From the NCBI GenBank assembly GCA_036821905.1, contig DAISIR010000003.1:62001-126000 (forward strand): 64,000 bases of DNA, read 5' to 3'. The DNA is from Brooklawnia sp937867175 (GTDB lineage Bacteria; Actinomycetota; Actinomycetes; Propionibacteriales; Propionibacteriaceae). The notes under the pieces were generated by a model that worked only from the letters and a program-made list of their open reading frames with translations, was not told the DNA's origin and did no database searches. How positions within the stretch are numbered: position 1 is the first letter of the stretch; each line of letters opens with the position of its first letter. Below are positions 24,386 to 31,976 of the stretch, in pieces. The translations under genes were made by a program, and so were the position numbers.

Positions 24386-25444
24386 TCAGGATTTGTGGCT
24401 GCCCGACAGGACGACCCGGCGCTGTTCCGGGCCGGCGGCAACGAGCTCACCGCACACCCAAGCGGGGACTCCCCGTTCGGTCAGCAGCCGAACCGCGGCG
24501 TCCGCTGCCTCGGCCGGGACCAACCCGACCATGCCGACGCCCATGTTCAGCGTGGCTTCCAAGTCGGGCTGCGAGACCTGTCCGAGGCGCTGCACCAGGT
24601 CGAAGACCGCCGGCGGACGCCAGCTGCCTCGCTCAAGGCGGGCAGTCACGGTCTCGGGCAGCACGCGGGCAAGGTTGTTGGCCAGCCCGCCGCCGGTGAT
24701 GTGGCTCATCGCGTGCACCTCGACGCCCCCGATCAGGGCCAGCGCATCGCAGGCGTAGACCCGCGTCGGTTTCAGCAGTTCCTCGCCGAGAGTGCGTCCC
24801 AGTTCGTCGACGTGCGAGTCGAGGCGCAGGCCGGCGTCGGTGAGCAGGACACGCCGCACCAGCGAATAGCCGTTGCTGTGCAGGCCTGAGGACGCCATGG
24901 CCACCACAGCGTCGCCCGGACGGACCTTGTCGGGACCGAGGATCTCGTCGGCTTCAACCACACCGACGGTGGCGCCGGCCATGTCGAAGTCGTCGGGGCC
25001 CATCAGGCCGGGGTGCTCTGCGGTCTCGCCGCCGATCAAGGCGGTGTTGGCGGCCGCACACGCCTCGGCGATCCCGCGGACGATGTCGGCGATCCGTTCA
25101 GGGACGACTCGTCCGCACGCGATGTAGTCGGTCAGGAAGAGCGGTTCAGCACCACAGACCACCAGGTCGTCCACCAGCATGCCGACCAGGTCCCAGCCCA
25201 CGGTGTGGTAGACACCCATGGCCCGGGCAATGTCGACCTTGGTGCCCACACCATCAGTGCTGGTGGCCAGCACCGGGTGCCGGAATCCCTTCAGCGCCGA
25301 CGCATCGAACAGCCCGGCGAAACCACCGAGGCCACCCATCACCTCGGCCCGCGTTGCCGCCTTGACGTGGGCCTTCATCAGTTCGACGGCGCGGTCACCG
25401 GCTTCGATGTCGACACCGGCGCGGGCGTAGGCGGATTGGCTCAT
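24386..25444 (-). CDS. purM: phosphoribosylformylglycinamidine cyclo-ligase (AIR synthetase)
   Basis: A 352-residue enzyme that closes the imidazole ring in step 5 of purine synthesis, using ATP. Family marks include the N-terminal Y-A-R-A-G-V-D-I-E-A-G, the central STDGVGTK region, and GETAEHPG with H-I-T-G-G-G-L-A-N-N downstream. Its start overlaps the purF stop by 4 nt (ATGA), so it is coupled to purF. Confidence 0.95.
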   Translation of the reverse strand: MSQSAYARAGVDIEAGDRAVELMKAHVKAATRAEVMGGLGGFAGLFDASALKGFRHPVLATSTDGVGTKVDIARAMGVYHTVGWDLVGMLVDDLVVCGAEPLFLTDYIACGRVVPERIADIVRGIAEACAAANTALIGGETAEHPGLMGPDDFDMAGATVGVVEADEILGPDKVRPGDAVVAMASSGLHSNGYSLVRRVLLTDAGLRLDSHVDELGRTLGEELLKPTRVYACDALALIGGVEVHAMSHITGGGLANNLARVLPETVTARLERGSWRPPAVFDLVQRLGQVSQPDLEATLNMGVGMVGLVPAEAADAAVRLLTERGVPAWVCGELVAAGPEQRRVVLSGSHKS

Positions 25445-26895
25445 GTGTCCTCCTGGTCGATCCCCAACGTGGCGGCAGCAGAACCCGGGATGTGGATCGG
25501 GTAGTTACCGTCGAAGCAGGCCGAGCAGAGCAGGTCGGCGTCCAGACCGACGGCGGCATGCATGCCCGCCAGGCTCACGAAACCGAGCGAATCAGCCTCG
25601 ATGGCCTGCGCGATCTCGTCGACGCTCAGGCCGGGCGCGATCAACTCGGCGCGGGTGGCGAAGTCGATGCCGTAGAAGCAGGGCCACTGCACGGGCGGGC
25701 TGCTGATGCGGACGTGCACCTCGGCGGCCCCGGCAGCCCGCAGCATCCGGATGAGCGCGCGCTGGGTGTTGCCGCGCACGATCGAATCGTCCACCACCAC
25801 CAGCCGTTTACCGGCGATGACCTCACGCAGCGGGTTCAGCTTGAGCCGGATGCCGAGTTGGCGGATGGTCTGGGTGGGCTGGATGAAAGTGCGACCGACG
25901 TAGGCGTTCTTCACCAGTCCGATCGCGAAGTCGATGCCGGACTCCCGGGCGTAGCCGAGCGCGGCAGGGGTGCCGGAGTCTGGTACGGGGATGACGATGT
26001 CGGCGTTCGCGGGGTGCTCGACGGCGAGCTGGCGTCCGATCTGGACGCGGGTCGGCTGCACCGGTCGGCCCGCGATGCGGGTGTCGGGACGAGCCAGGTA
26101 GACGTACTCGAAGACGCAGCCCTTCGGCCGGGGAGTCGCGAAGTGGTGGCTGCGCAATCCGGCGGCATCGATGGCCACGAACTCCCCCGGCTCGACCTCG
26201 CGCACAAAGGTGGCGCCGATGATGTCGAGTGCGGCGGTCTCGGAGGCCACCACCCAGCCCCGCTCCAGGCGTCCGAGCACCAACGGACGCACCCCGTGCG
26301 GGTCGCGCGCCGCATACAGCGCGTTCTCGGTCATGAAGACCAGACAGAACGCGCCCATCAACTGCGGCAGGACGTCAAGGGCGATCTGCTCAATGCTGTC
26401 GCTCGGGTGCGCCGCCATCAGGGACGTGATCAACGCAGTGTCGTTGGAGGAGTCCATCGTCTCCTTGTGCGGCACCTTGTCGTCCGCGCCCTCTGCGATG
26501 GCCGACCGCAGCAGTTCCTCCAGCTTGTCGGTGTTGGTGAGGTTACCGTTGTGAGCCAACGCCAGCCCCTGCCCGGCGACCTGGGCGAAAGTGGGTTGGG
26601 CGTTCTGCCAGACAGACCCCCCCGCGGTGGAATAGCGGGTGTGTCCGATCGCGAGATGGCCGGTCAGGGAGTTGAGGGTGCCCTCGTTGAAAACCTGACT
26701 GACCAGGCCCATGTCCTTGAAGACCATGATGCGCTTGCCGTCGCTGACCGCGATGCCGGCCGACTCCTGGCCGCGGTGTTGCAGTGCGAACAACCCGAAA
26801 TAAGTGAGTTTGGAGACGACCTCGCCGGGCGCATAGACCCCGAAAACGCCGCACTCCTCGTGCGGACGATCGTCGACCTGTGGATGCGACATCAC
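25441..26895 (-). CDS. purF: amidophosphoribosyltransferase
   Basis: A 484-residue enzyme for the first committed step of purine synthesis: PRPP plus glutamine gives phosphoribosylamine. The N-terminal nucleophile region is E-E-C-G-V-F-G-V with Cys15 after a short propeptide that is normally removed. The phosphoribosyltransferase motif is LVVVDDSIVRGNT. The start is GTG at 26895 or the ATG directly after it. TACACT lies 6 nt before the GTG, so it is leaderless. It leads the purF-purM pair and is divergent from the 2-hydroxyacid dehydrogenase gene. Confidence 0.95.
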   Translation of the reverse strand: MMSHPQVDDRPHEECGVFGVYAPGEVVSKLTYFGLFALQHRGQESAGIAVSDGKRIMVFKDMGLVSQVFNEGTLNSLTGHLAIGHTRYSTAGGSVWQNAQPTFAQVAGQGLALAHNGNLTNTDKLEELLRSAIAEGADDKVPHKETMDSSNDTALITSLMAAHPSDSIEQIALDVLPQLMGAFCLVFMTENALYAARDPHGVRPLVLGRLERGWVVASETAALDIIGATFVREVEPGEFVAIDAAGLRSHHFATPRPKGCVFEYVYLARPDTRIAGRPVQPTRVQIGRQLAVEHPANADIVIPVPDSGTPAALGYARESGIDFAIGLVKNAYVGRTFIQPTQTIRQLGIRLKLNPLREVIAGKRLVVVDDSIVRGNTQRALIRMLRAAGAAEVHVRISSPPVQWPCFYGIDFATRAELIAPGLSVDEIAQAIEADSLGFVSLAGMHAAVGLDADLLCSACFDGNYPIHIPGSAAATLGIDQEDT

Positions 26896-26901
26896 TGGGT
26901 G

Positions 26902-26907
26902 AGTGTA
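26902..26907 (-). promoter_or_regulatory. -10 box of purF-purM (leaderless)
   Basis: TACACT on the minus strand, with 6 nt to the GTG start at 26895. It shares spacing with the other purine promoters of this window. Confidence 0.5.
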
Positions 26908-27057
26908 GCGCGAAGCAAGGCCGGGCAGGATCGGAGGTTCCGACCGTGCGACGACACCTCGACGGGTTGTATGTCGGATGTGGGAGCATGGCCGAGACGA
27001 CCGGACGATCCACCGTCCCCGATCAGGCCAGAACCGTCCTTACCGAAAGGGACCACA

Positions 27058-28020
27058 ATGCGCGTGACCATCACCGACCTCGACCACGACTCCTGGGCTG
27101 TGGAGCAGGGCGTCGCAGAGGCTGAAGGCGTTGAGTTCCACTTCCTTGGCGGCGGCAAGGACGCCGGCCTTGATCCCCGGGTCAAGGGCAGCGAAGGGCT
27201 GGTCGTCCAGTACGCCGAGATCACCGCCGACGTGATGGACTTCCTGCTTCCCGAATTGAAGGTCGTCGGACGCTATGGCGTGGGGGTCGACACCATCGAC
27301 CTGGACGCGGCCGAAGCGCGTGGCATCGTCGTGGTCAATGTGCCGGACTATGGCACCCAGTCGGTGGCCGACCAGGCGATCGCGCTGGCCGTCTCGGTGG
27401 CCCGCAATCTGCCCGTCCTGGACCGGCAGGCCCGCGCGTCGAAGTTGGATCTCGCTGCCGCCGCACCCATCCATCAGTTCGTCGACCAGACCTTCGGCGT
27501 CCTCGGCTTCGGGCGCATCGGACGGGCCTGCGCCGAGAAGGCGCGCGGCCTGGGTTTCCGGACCCAGGTCACCGACATCATCTTCCCCAAGGGCACGACC
27601 GAGGTCGACGGCTTCAAGGTGGCCAGCCACGATGAGTTGTTGGCGACCAGCGACATCATCAGCGTCCATGTGCCCCTGACGACGTCGACCCGGCACATCT
27701 TCGACGACGACGCCTTCGCCAAGATGAAGCCGGGCGCCATCCTGGTGAATACCGCCCGCGGCGGCGTCGTCGACACCGACGCCTTGGTGCGCGCACTGGA
27801 GTCGGGCAAGCTGCGGGGTGCCGGCCTGGACGTCATGGAGACCGAACCCGTGCCGGTCGACGCCCCGATCACCCGGCTGGATCGCGTGGTTCTCGCCCCG
27901 CACACCGGCTTCTACTCCGAGGAGTCGTACTACCAGCTCAAGCGCCGAACGATGCAGAACGTCATCGACGTGCTGAAAGGTCGCGAGTGCCAGAACATCG
28001 TGGTGCCACGCCCGCAGTGA
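27058..28020 (+). CDS. D-isomer-specific 2-hydroxyacid dehydrogenase (phosphoglycerate-dehydrogenase-like)
   Basis: A 320-residue NAD-dependent dehydrogenase. The Rossmann motif is GVLGFGRIGRA, and the catalytic Arg, Glu and His are seen in NTARGGVVD, VMETEPVP and APHTGFYS. It lacks the C-terminal ACT domain of many SerA proteins. The substrate may be 3-phosphoglycerate or another 2-hydroxyacid and cannot be settled here. GAAAGGGA precedes the ATG at 27058; the frame is open far upstream, but that part is antisense to purF. Confidence 0.85.
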   Translation: MRVTITDLDHDSWAVEQGVAEAEGVEFHFLGGGKDAGLDPRVKGSEGLVVQYAEITADVMDFLLPELKVVGRYGVGVDTIDLDAAEARGIVVVNVPDYGTQSVADQAIALAVSVARNLPVLDRQARASKLDLAAAAPIHQFVDQTFGVLGFGRIGRACAEKARGLGFRTQVTDIIFPKGTTEVDGFKVASHDELLATSDIISVHVPLTTSTRHIFDDDAFAKMKPGAILVNTARGGVVDTDALVRALESGKLRGAGLDVMETEPVPVDAPITRLDRVVLAPHTGFYSEESYYQLKRRTMQNVIDVLKGRECQNIVVPRPQ

Positions 28021-28053
28021 CCACCCCTTGATCCGCGCGGCGTCCCCGGGGCC

Positions 28054-28059
28054 TAGGGT
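28054..28059 (+). promoter_or_regulatory. -10 box of pdxH (leaderless)
   Basis: TAGGGT with 8 nt to the ATG at 28068. It shows that upstream TTG/ATG codons at 28059 and 28062 are probably not in the mRNA. Confidence 0.5.
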
Positions 28060-28067
28060 TGATGGCC

Positions 28068-28703
28068 ATGGGACGCCTGCATGCACTTCGCAAGAGCTAC
28101 GAGCGCAGCGAACTTGACGAATCCGACACCTCGGCAGCGCCGCTGGCGCAGTTCAAGAAGTGGTTCACCGAGGCCGAGCACGCGAAGGTTCCGGAGCCGA
28201 ATGCGATGACGCTGGCGACCGTCGGTGCTGACGGTCGGCCGTCCACCCGGGTGGTGCTGATCAAGGACGTCGACGAGCGGGGCATCGTCTGGTACACCAA
28301 CTACCAATCCCGCAAGGCGCACGAACTCGCAGACAACCCTTGCGCGGCGTTGCAGTTCCACTGGGTCGAGTTGGAGCGGGTGGTGCGCATTGAGGGGCGT
28401 GTCGAGAAGGTCGACCCGGCCGAGTCGGACGCCTACTTCGCGGTGCGGCCGCTCGATTCCCGGATCGGGGCATGGGCGTCGCCGCAGTCCCAGGTGATCG
28501 CCAATCGGGGCGTCCTGGTGAAGAACGTCGCCGAGGTGACGACCCGGTTCGGGCTGCACCCGCCGCGTCCGCAGCACTGGGGTGGCTACCGGCTGGTGCC
28601 CGACACCTGGGAGTTCTGGCAGGGACGCAAGTCGCGGCTGCACGACCGGATCCGCTATCGCCTGGTGGCTGGGTTGTGGACGAGGGAGCGGCTCGCACCC
28701 TAA
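28068..28703 (+). CDS. pdxH: pyridoxamine 5'-phosphate oxidase
   Basis: A 211-residue FMN enzyme that oxidises pyridoxamine or pyridoxine 5'-phosphate to pyridoxal 5'-phosphate. Typical stretches are MTLATVGADGRPSTRVVLIKD, YTNYQSRKAHEL, the QSQVI segment, and the C-terminal P-P-R-P-Q-H-W-G-G-Y and RLHDRIRY. Length matches the family. The start is set by a leaderless promoter rather than a ribosome site. It supplies the PLP used by enzymes such as the nearby CysK, but no operon links them. Confidence 0.93.
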   Translation: MGRLHALRKSYERSELDESDTSAAPLAQFKKWFTEAEHAKVPEPNAMTLATVGADGRPSTRVVLIKDVDERGIVWYTNYQSRKAHELADNPCAALQFHWVELERVVRIEGRVEKVDPAESDAYFAVRPLDSRIGAWASPQSQVIANRGVLVKNVAEVTTRFGLHPPRPQHWGGYRLVPDTWEFWQGRKSRLHDRIRYRLVAGLWTRERLAP

Positions 28704-28737
28704 GAACAGACCGGGAGTCATCTGGTTGACTGGTGCC

Positions 28738-29208
28738 ATGAAGATCGGAATTGGCAGCGACGGATCGGGCTTCGGCCTCAAAGGCATCGTCGTGGAGCAC
28801 CTGTTGGAATCCGGCCACGAGGTCGTCGACTACGGCCCGGGTGAAGACGAACAACCCGAGTACTCCGCGACCTATGCGCGCAAGGTGGCCCACGCCATCC
28901 GCGACGGGCAGGTCGAACGCGGCGTGCTGATCTGTGGCACCGGCATCGGCATCTCGATCTCGGCGAACAAGGTGCGCGGCATCCGCGCCGCGGTCTGCTC
29001 CGAACCGTTCACCGCCCGGCACACCCGCGAGAACAACGGCTCCCAGATCATCGCCTTCGGTGCCTTCGTGGTCGGCCCCGAAATGGCGAAGGCGATCGTG
29101 GACGCCTTCCTGGGTGCGGAGTTCAAGGGCATCAACGGCGGTGAGTTCGCCGAACGCTTCGCCAAAATCGCCGCGATCGAGGATGAGGAGATCGCGCTCG
29201 CCAAGTAG
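28738..29208 (+). CDS. rpiB: ribose-5-phosphate isomerase B (RpiB/LacAB family)
   Basis: A 156-residue sugar-phosphate isomerase that interconverts ribose and ribulose 5-phosphate. The active-site Cys66 lies in the loop CGTGIGIS, followed by SANKVRGIRAA and the HTRENNG segment. These match RpiB-type enzymes; a different aldose/ketose phosphate is possible, as the family is broad. It follows pdxH by 34 nt in the same direction. No clear ribosome site or -10 was recognised before the ATG. Confidence 0.87.
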   Translation: MKIGIGSDGSGFGLKGIVVEHLLESGHEVVDYGPGEDEQPEYSATYARKVAHAIRDGQVERGVLICGTGIGISISANKVRGIRAAVCSEPFTARHTRENNGSQIIAFGAFVVGPEMAKAIVDAFLGAEFKGINGGEFAERFAKIAAIEDEEIALAK

Positions 29209-29281
29209 CACGGCCCACCCGGGTCAACCCGGTGGCTCGCCGTCGGACAAGGGACGGCGATACCACCCCACCGATCAGCCC

Positions 29282-29287
29282 TAGAGT
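29282..29287 (+). promoter_or_regulatory. -10 box of the TauE/SafE gene (leaderless)
   Basis: TAGAGT with a 7-nt spacer to the ATG at 29295. Confidence 0.5.
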
Positions 29288-29294
29288 CTCCACC

Positions 29295-30017
29295 ATGACG
29301 GTCGCGGGCTGGGTGATTGCGCTGGCTTTCGTGCTGGCATTCAGTGGCGCCGTGATCCAAGGCATCATCGGCTTCGGCATGGGGGTATTGGCCATTCCGA
29401 TCCTGTCGCTGGCCGACCCCGGGCTGGTACCGGTGGCCGGGATCGTCGGATCGGTGGCAATGCCCGTGATCGCCCTGATCGACGAACACCGGCACCTTGA
29501 CTGGCGGGTGGTGGCTTGGGTGGTACTCGGTTTCATTCCCGCCACCGCATTGGGGGTCTGGGTCGTCAAGGTGCTGCCCACCGAGACGTTGCAGGCGGCC
29601 ATCGCGGGGGTGGTGCTGGTGATGGTCGTGCTGAGCCTGGTCCGGGTCTCGGTTCCCAACAACGGCCTGTCCCTGCTCGTGTCGGGCCTCATCTCAGGAA
29701 CCTCCGGGACAGCCGCCGGCATCGGCGGCCCACCGATCGCCATCGTGCTGGCGGACCAGCCACCACCCATGGTTCGCGCCACACTGGCGACCACCTTCAT
29801 CTTCGGTACCGTCATCTCGCTGACCGGCCTGGCCGTGGGCGGTGTGCTGACCACCAATGCCGTCGGGGTGGGGCTCATCATGATCCCCGCGACCATCTTG
29901 GGCATGCTGGTGGCCCGCAGGCTGCGAGGCAAAGTCAACCGGCAGGGGTTTCGGCTCGGCGTCCTGGTGCTGTCCAGCGTGGCCGCAGTGACACTGCTGG
30001 TGCAGGCGCTGGTGTGA
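29295..30017 (+). CDS. TauE/SafE-family anion permease
   Basis: A 240-residue protein with about seven to eight helices. It starts with the family pattern F-S-G-A-V-I-Q-G-I-I-G-F-G-M-G and repeats it near residue 140 as LISGTSGTAAGIGGPP, which reflects the two-fold internal repeat of TauE/SafE proteins. Members export sulfite, sulfoacetate or other organic anions. The substrate is not known here. It is convergent with the methyltransferase gene 4 nt away. Confidence 0.85.
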   Translation: MTVAGWVIALAFVLAFSGAVIQGIIGFGMGVLAIPILSLADPGLVPVAGIVGSVAMPVIALIDEHRHLDWRVVAWVVLGFIPATALGVWVVKVLPTETLQAAIAGVVLVMVVLSLVRVSVPNNGLSLLVSGLISGTSGTAAGIGGPPIAIVLADQPPPMVRATLATTFIFGTVISLTGLAVGGVLTTNAVGVGLIMIPATILGMLVARRLRGKVNRQGFRLGVLVLSSVAAVTLLVQALV

Positions 30018-30020
30018 TCG

Positions 30021-30626
30021 TCAGACGGGGCGGATGCTCCGGACGACCGTGACCACCCCGCTGCGACGCGTCTCGATGCGTTGGAAGCCGGCCCTCGCCA
30101 TCCGATCCACCAGGTCCGCCCGGGGGTCGTCTGCTATCTCCGTATGGAAGACCCCCTTGGCAACCGCTCTTCCGAGGCGTCCGAACGGCGGCGCGAACTC
30201 GGCCACCAGCAGCCGGCCGCCGGGGATCAGCATGCGGAAGGCCTGCGCGAAGACCGCGTCCCGATCTTCCGGCTCGACGTGGTGCAGCGCGAGCGCCGAG
30301 ACGACGACGTCGAAGCTGTTGTCGGAGAACGGTGGACGCGCCACGTCACCGACGCGGCTGTCGCCGCCGAGCCGCTGCGCGTGGATCACCATCTCGGGCG
30401 AACTGTCGAGACCGATCACTTGACCGCTGCTGCCGGCCAGGTCGGCGGCCGCCCGGGTGAGCGTCCCGGGCCCAGAACCCAGATCCAGGACGCGGTCACC
30501 GCTGCCGATCCCGGCATCGAGCGCAAGCCGCCGGTAAGCGGCCTGGCGGCATCCCAGGAAGGTGGCTGCCGTGAACCCGTCGTAGGTGGCGACCGTCCAG
30601 GTCGCGGGCTTGGGAAACAGATGCAT
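30021..30626 (-). CDS. class I SAM-dependent methyltransferase
   Basis: A 201-residue methyltransferase of the Methyltransf_11 type. Motif I is VLDLGSGPGTLTRAA, the acidic end of strand 2 is VIGLDSSPEMV, and the post-motif region is FDVVVSALALHHVE. The acceptor is unknown. Its start shares a base with the stop of the M20 peptidase gene, so it is coupled to that gene. Confidence 0.82.
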   Translation of the reverse strand: MHLFPKPATWTVATYDGFTAATFLGCRQAAYRRLALDAGIGSGDRVLDLGSGPGTLTRAAADLAGSSGQVIGLDSSPEMVIHAQRLGGDSRVGDVARPPFSDNSFDVVVSALALHHVEPEDRDAVFAQAFRMLIPGGRLLVAEFAPPFGRLGRAVAKGVFHTEIADDPRADLVDRMARAGFQRIETRRSGVVTVVRSIRPV

Positions 30627-31963
30627 CAGCGGGCCAACTCGGCAAGCAGCAACGCCTCGGCGAGACAGGCAGCCTCCCAGTCGGGTAGGTAGAGCGACTC
30701 GTCGATGCCATGCATCCGGCTGTCGGGGTCGGCCACCGCGGTGCCGAGCACGCCAGCATCAGGGAAGGCCCGCTGGAACTCGGCGATCATGCCGATCGTC
30801 CCGCCGGTACCGATCAACAGCGGCTCGGTGCCATACGCCGCACGCCAAGCCCGATTCGGCTTCTCGGCTAGGTCGCCGCTGAGCTCGATGATGCAGGGTT
30901 CGGCACGTTCCTTGTTCGTGACCGTCAACTGGGCACCCCACTCGATGTGCGAGTCGAGGTGCGCCTTCAGACAGCGCCAAGCGTTCTCTGCGGTGTCGCC
31001 GGGCGCCACCCGCACCGAAAGGCGGGCCTTGGCCGACGGGATCAGCGTGTTGGACGAATCTGCGATCGAAGTGGTGTCGAGCCCGATGACCGAGATCGCC
31101 GGTTTGGTCCAGGTCCGCGCCGCCAGCGGGCCCGACCCGATCGGCTGGACGCCCTCCAGCAGGCTGGATTCGGCTCGCAGCGTGGCCTCTTGGTAGTCGA
31201 CCAGGGTGTCCTGGCGGGAGACCAGGCCGGCGACTGCCACGTTGCCCTGCTCGTCGTGCAGCGTAGCCAGCAGGCGGCAAAGCGTAGTCAGCGCATCTGG
31301 CACCGCCCCACCGAACTGCCCGGAGTGCACCGCATGCTCCAAGGTGCGCACCTCGACCAGACAGTCAACCACCCCGCGCAGCGACGTGGTGAAGGCAGGG
31401 ACGCCGGCGGCCCAGTTGCCGCAGTCGGCGATCACGTAGAGGTCGGCCTCCAGGTCGTCCCGGTGCTCCGCAAGGATTCGCGCCAAGGTGGGCGAGCCCA
31501 TCTCTTCCTCGCCCTCGACCAGCACCACGACATTGACCGGCGGCTTGCCGTCGAACGCGCGCAGCACCGCGAGATGCGCGGCCACGCCGGCCTTGTCGTC
31601 TGCGGTCCCGCGACCGTACAGCCGGTCGCCGCGCTGCGTCGCAGTGAACGGCTCAGTGGTCCACTGCGCGACATCACCGGTCGGCTGGACGTCGAGGTGG
31701 GCGTAGAGGCAGACGGTCGGCAGTTCGGGTGCGACGTCGAAGTGGGCGATGACCGCAGGCTGGCCGCCGGACTGGACGACCCGCACCCGATCGCAGCCCA
31801 ACACCTTGAGGTGCCCGACCACCGTATCGGCGGCCGCCGCGACATCACCGGCATGCTCGGACTGCGAACTGACCGAAGGGATGGAAACCAGATGGACCAA
31901 GTCGTCCAGCACACCGGGCAGTACGGCGCGGACACGTTCACCGATCGCAGCAGCATCAACCAT
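30626..31963 (-). CDS. M20-family dipeptidase/metallopeptidase
   Basis: A 445-residue zinc peptidase of the M20/M25/M40 group. Metal and catalytic residues are seen in YAHLDVQPTGD, GRGTADDKAGV and VEGEEEMGSP; a dimerisation domain lies in the middle, and a C-terminal His is in DSRMHGIDES. These features fit a cytosolic dipeptidase. The frame extends upstream over purL in another phase and that part was left out: TAGGGT lies 7 nt before the ATG at 31963 and gives a leaderless start. It forms a two-gene unit with the methyltransferase. Confidence 0.87.
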   Translation of the reverse strand: MVDAAAIGERVRAVLPGVLDDLVHLVSIPSVSSQSEHAGDVAAAADTVVGHLKVLGCDRVRVVQSGGQPAVIAHFDVAPELPTVCLYAHLDVQPTGDVAQWTTEPFTATQRGDRLYGRGTADDKAGVAAHLAVLRAFDGKPPVNVVVLVEGEEEMGSPTLARILAEHRDDLEADLYVIADCGNWAAGVPAFTTSLRGVVDCLVEVRTLEHAVHSGQFGGAVPDALTTLCRLLATLHDEQGNVAVAGLVSRQDTLVDYQEATLRAESSLLEGVQPIGSGPLAARTWTKPAISVIGLDTTSIADSSNTLIPSAKARLSVRVAPGDTAENAWRCLKAHLDSHIEWGAQLTVTNKERAEPCIIELSGDLAEKPNRAWRAAYGTEPLLIGTGGTIGMIAEFQRAFPDAGVLGTAVADPDSRMHGIDESLYLPDWEAACLAEALLLAELAR

Positions 31964-31970
31964 GACCCCG

Positions 31971-31976
31971 ACCCTA
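31971..31976 (-). promoter_or_regulatory. -10 box of the M20 peptidase gene (leaderless)
   Basis: TAGGGT directly follows the purL stop codon, with 7 nt to the ATG at 31963. Confidence 0.5.

Noticed and set aside
25492..27057. Long plus-strand open frame joined to the 2-hydroxyacid dehydrogenase gene
   Set aside because: It runs antisense to purF, has an arginine/aspartate/glutamine-rich composition typical of high-GC shadow frames, and the dehydrogenase has its own ATG with a ribosome site at 27058.
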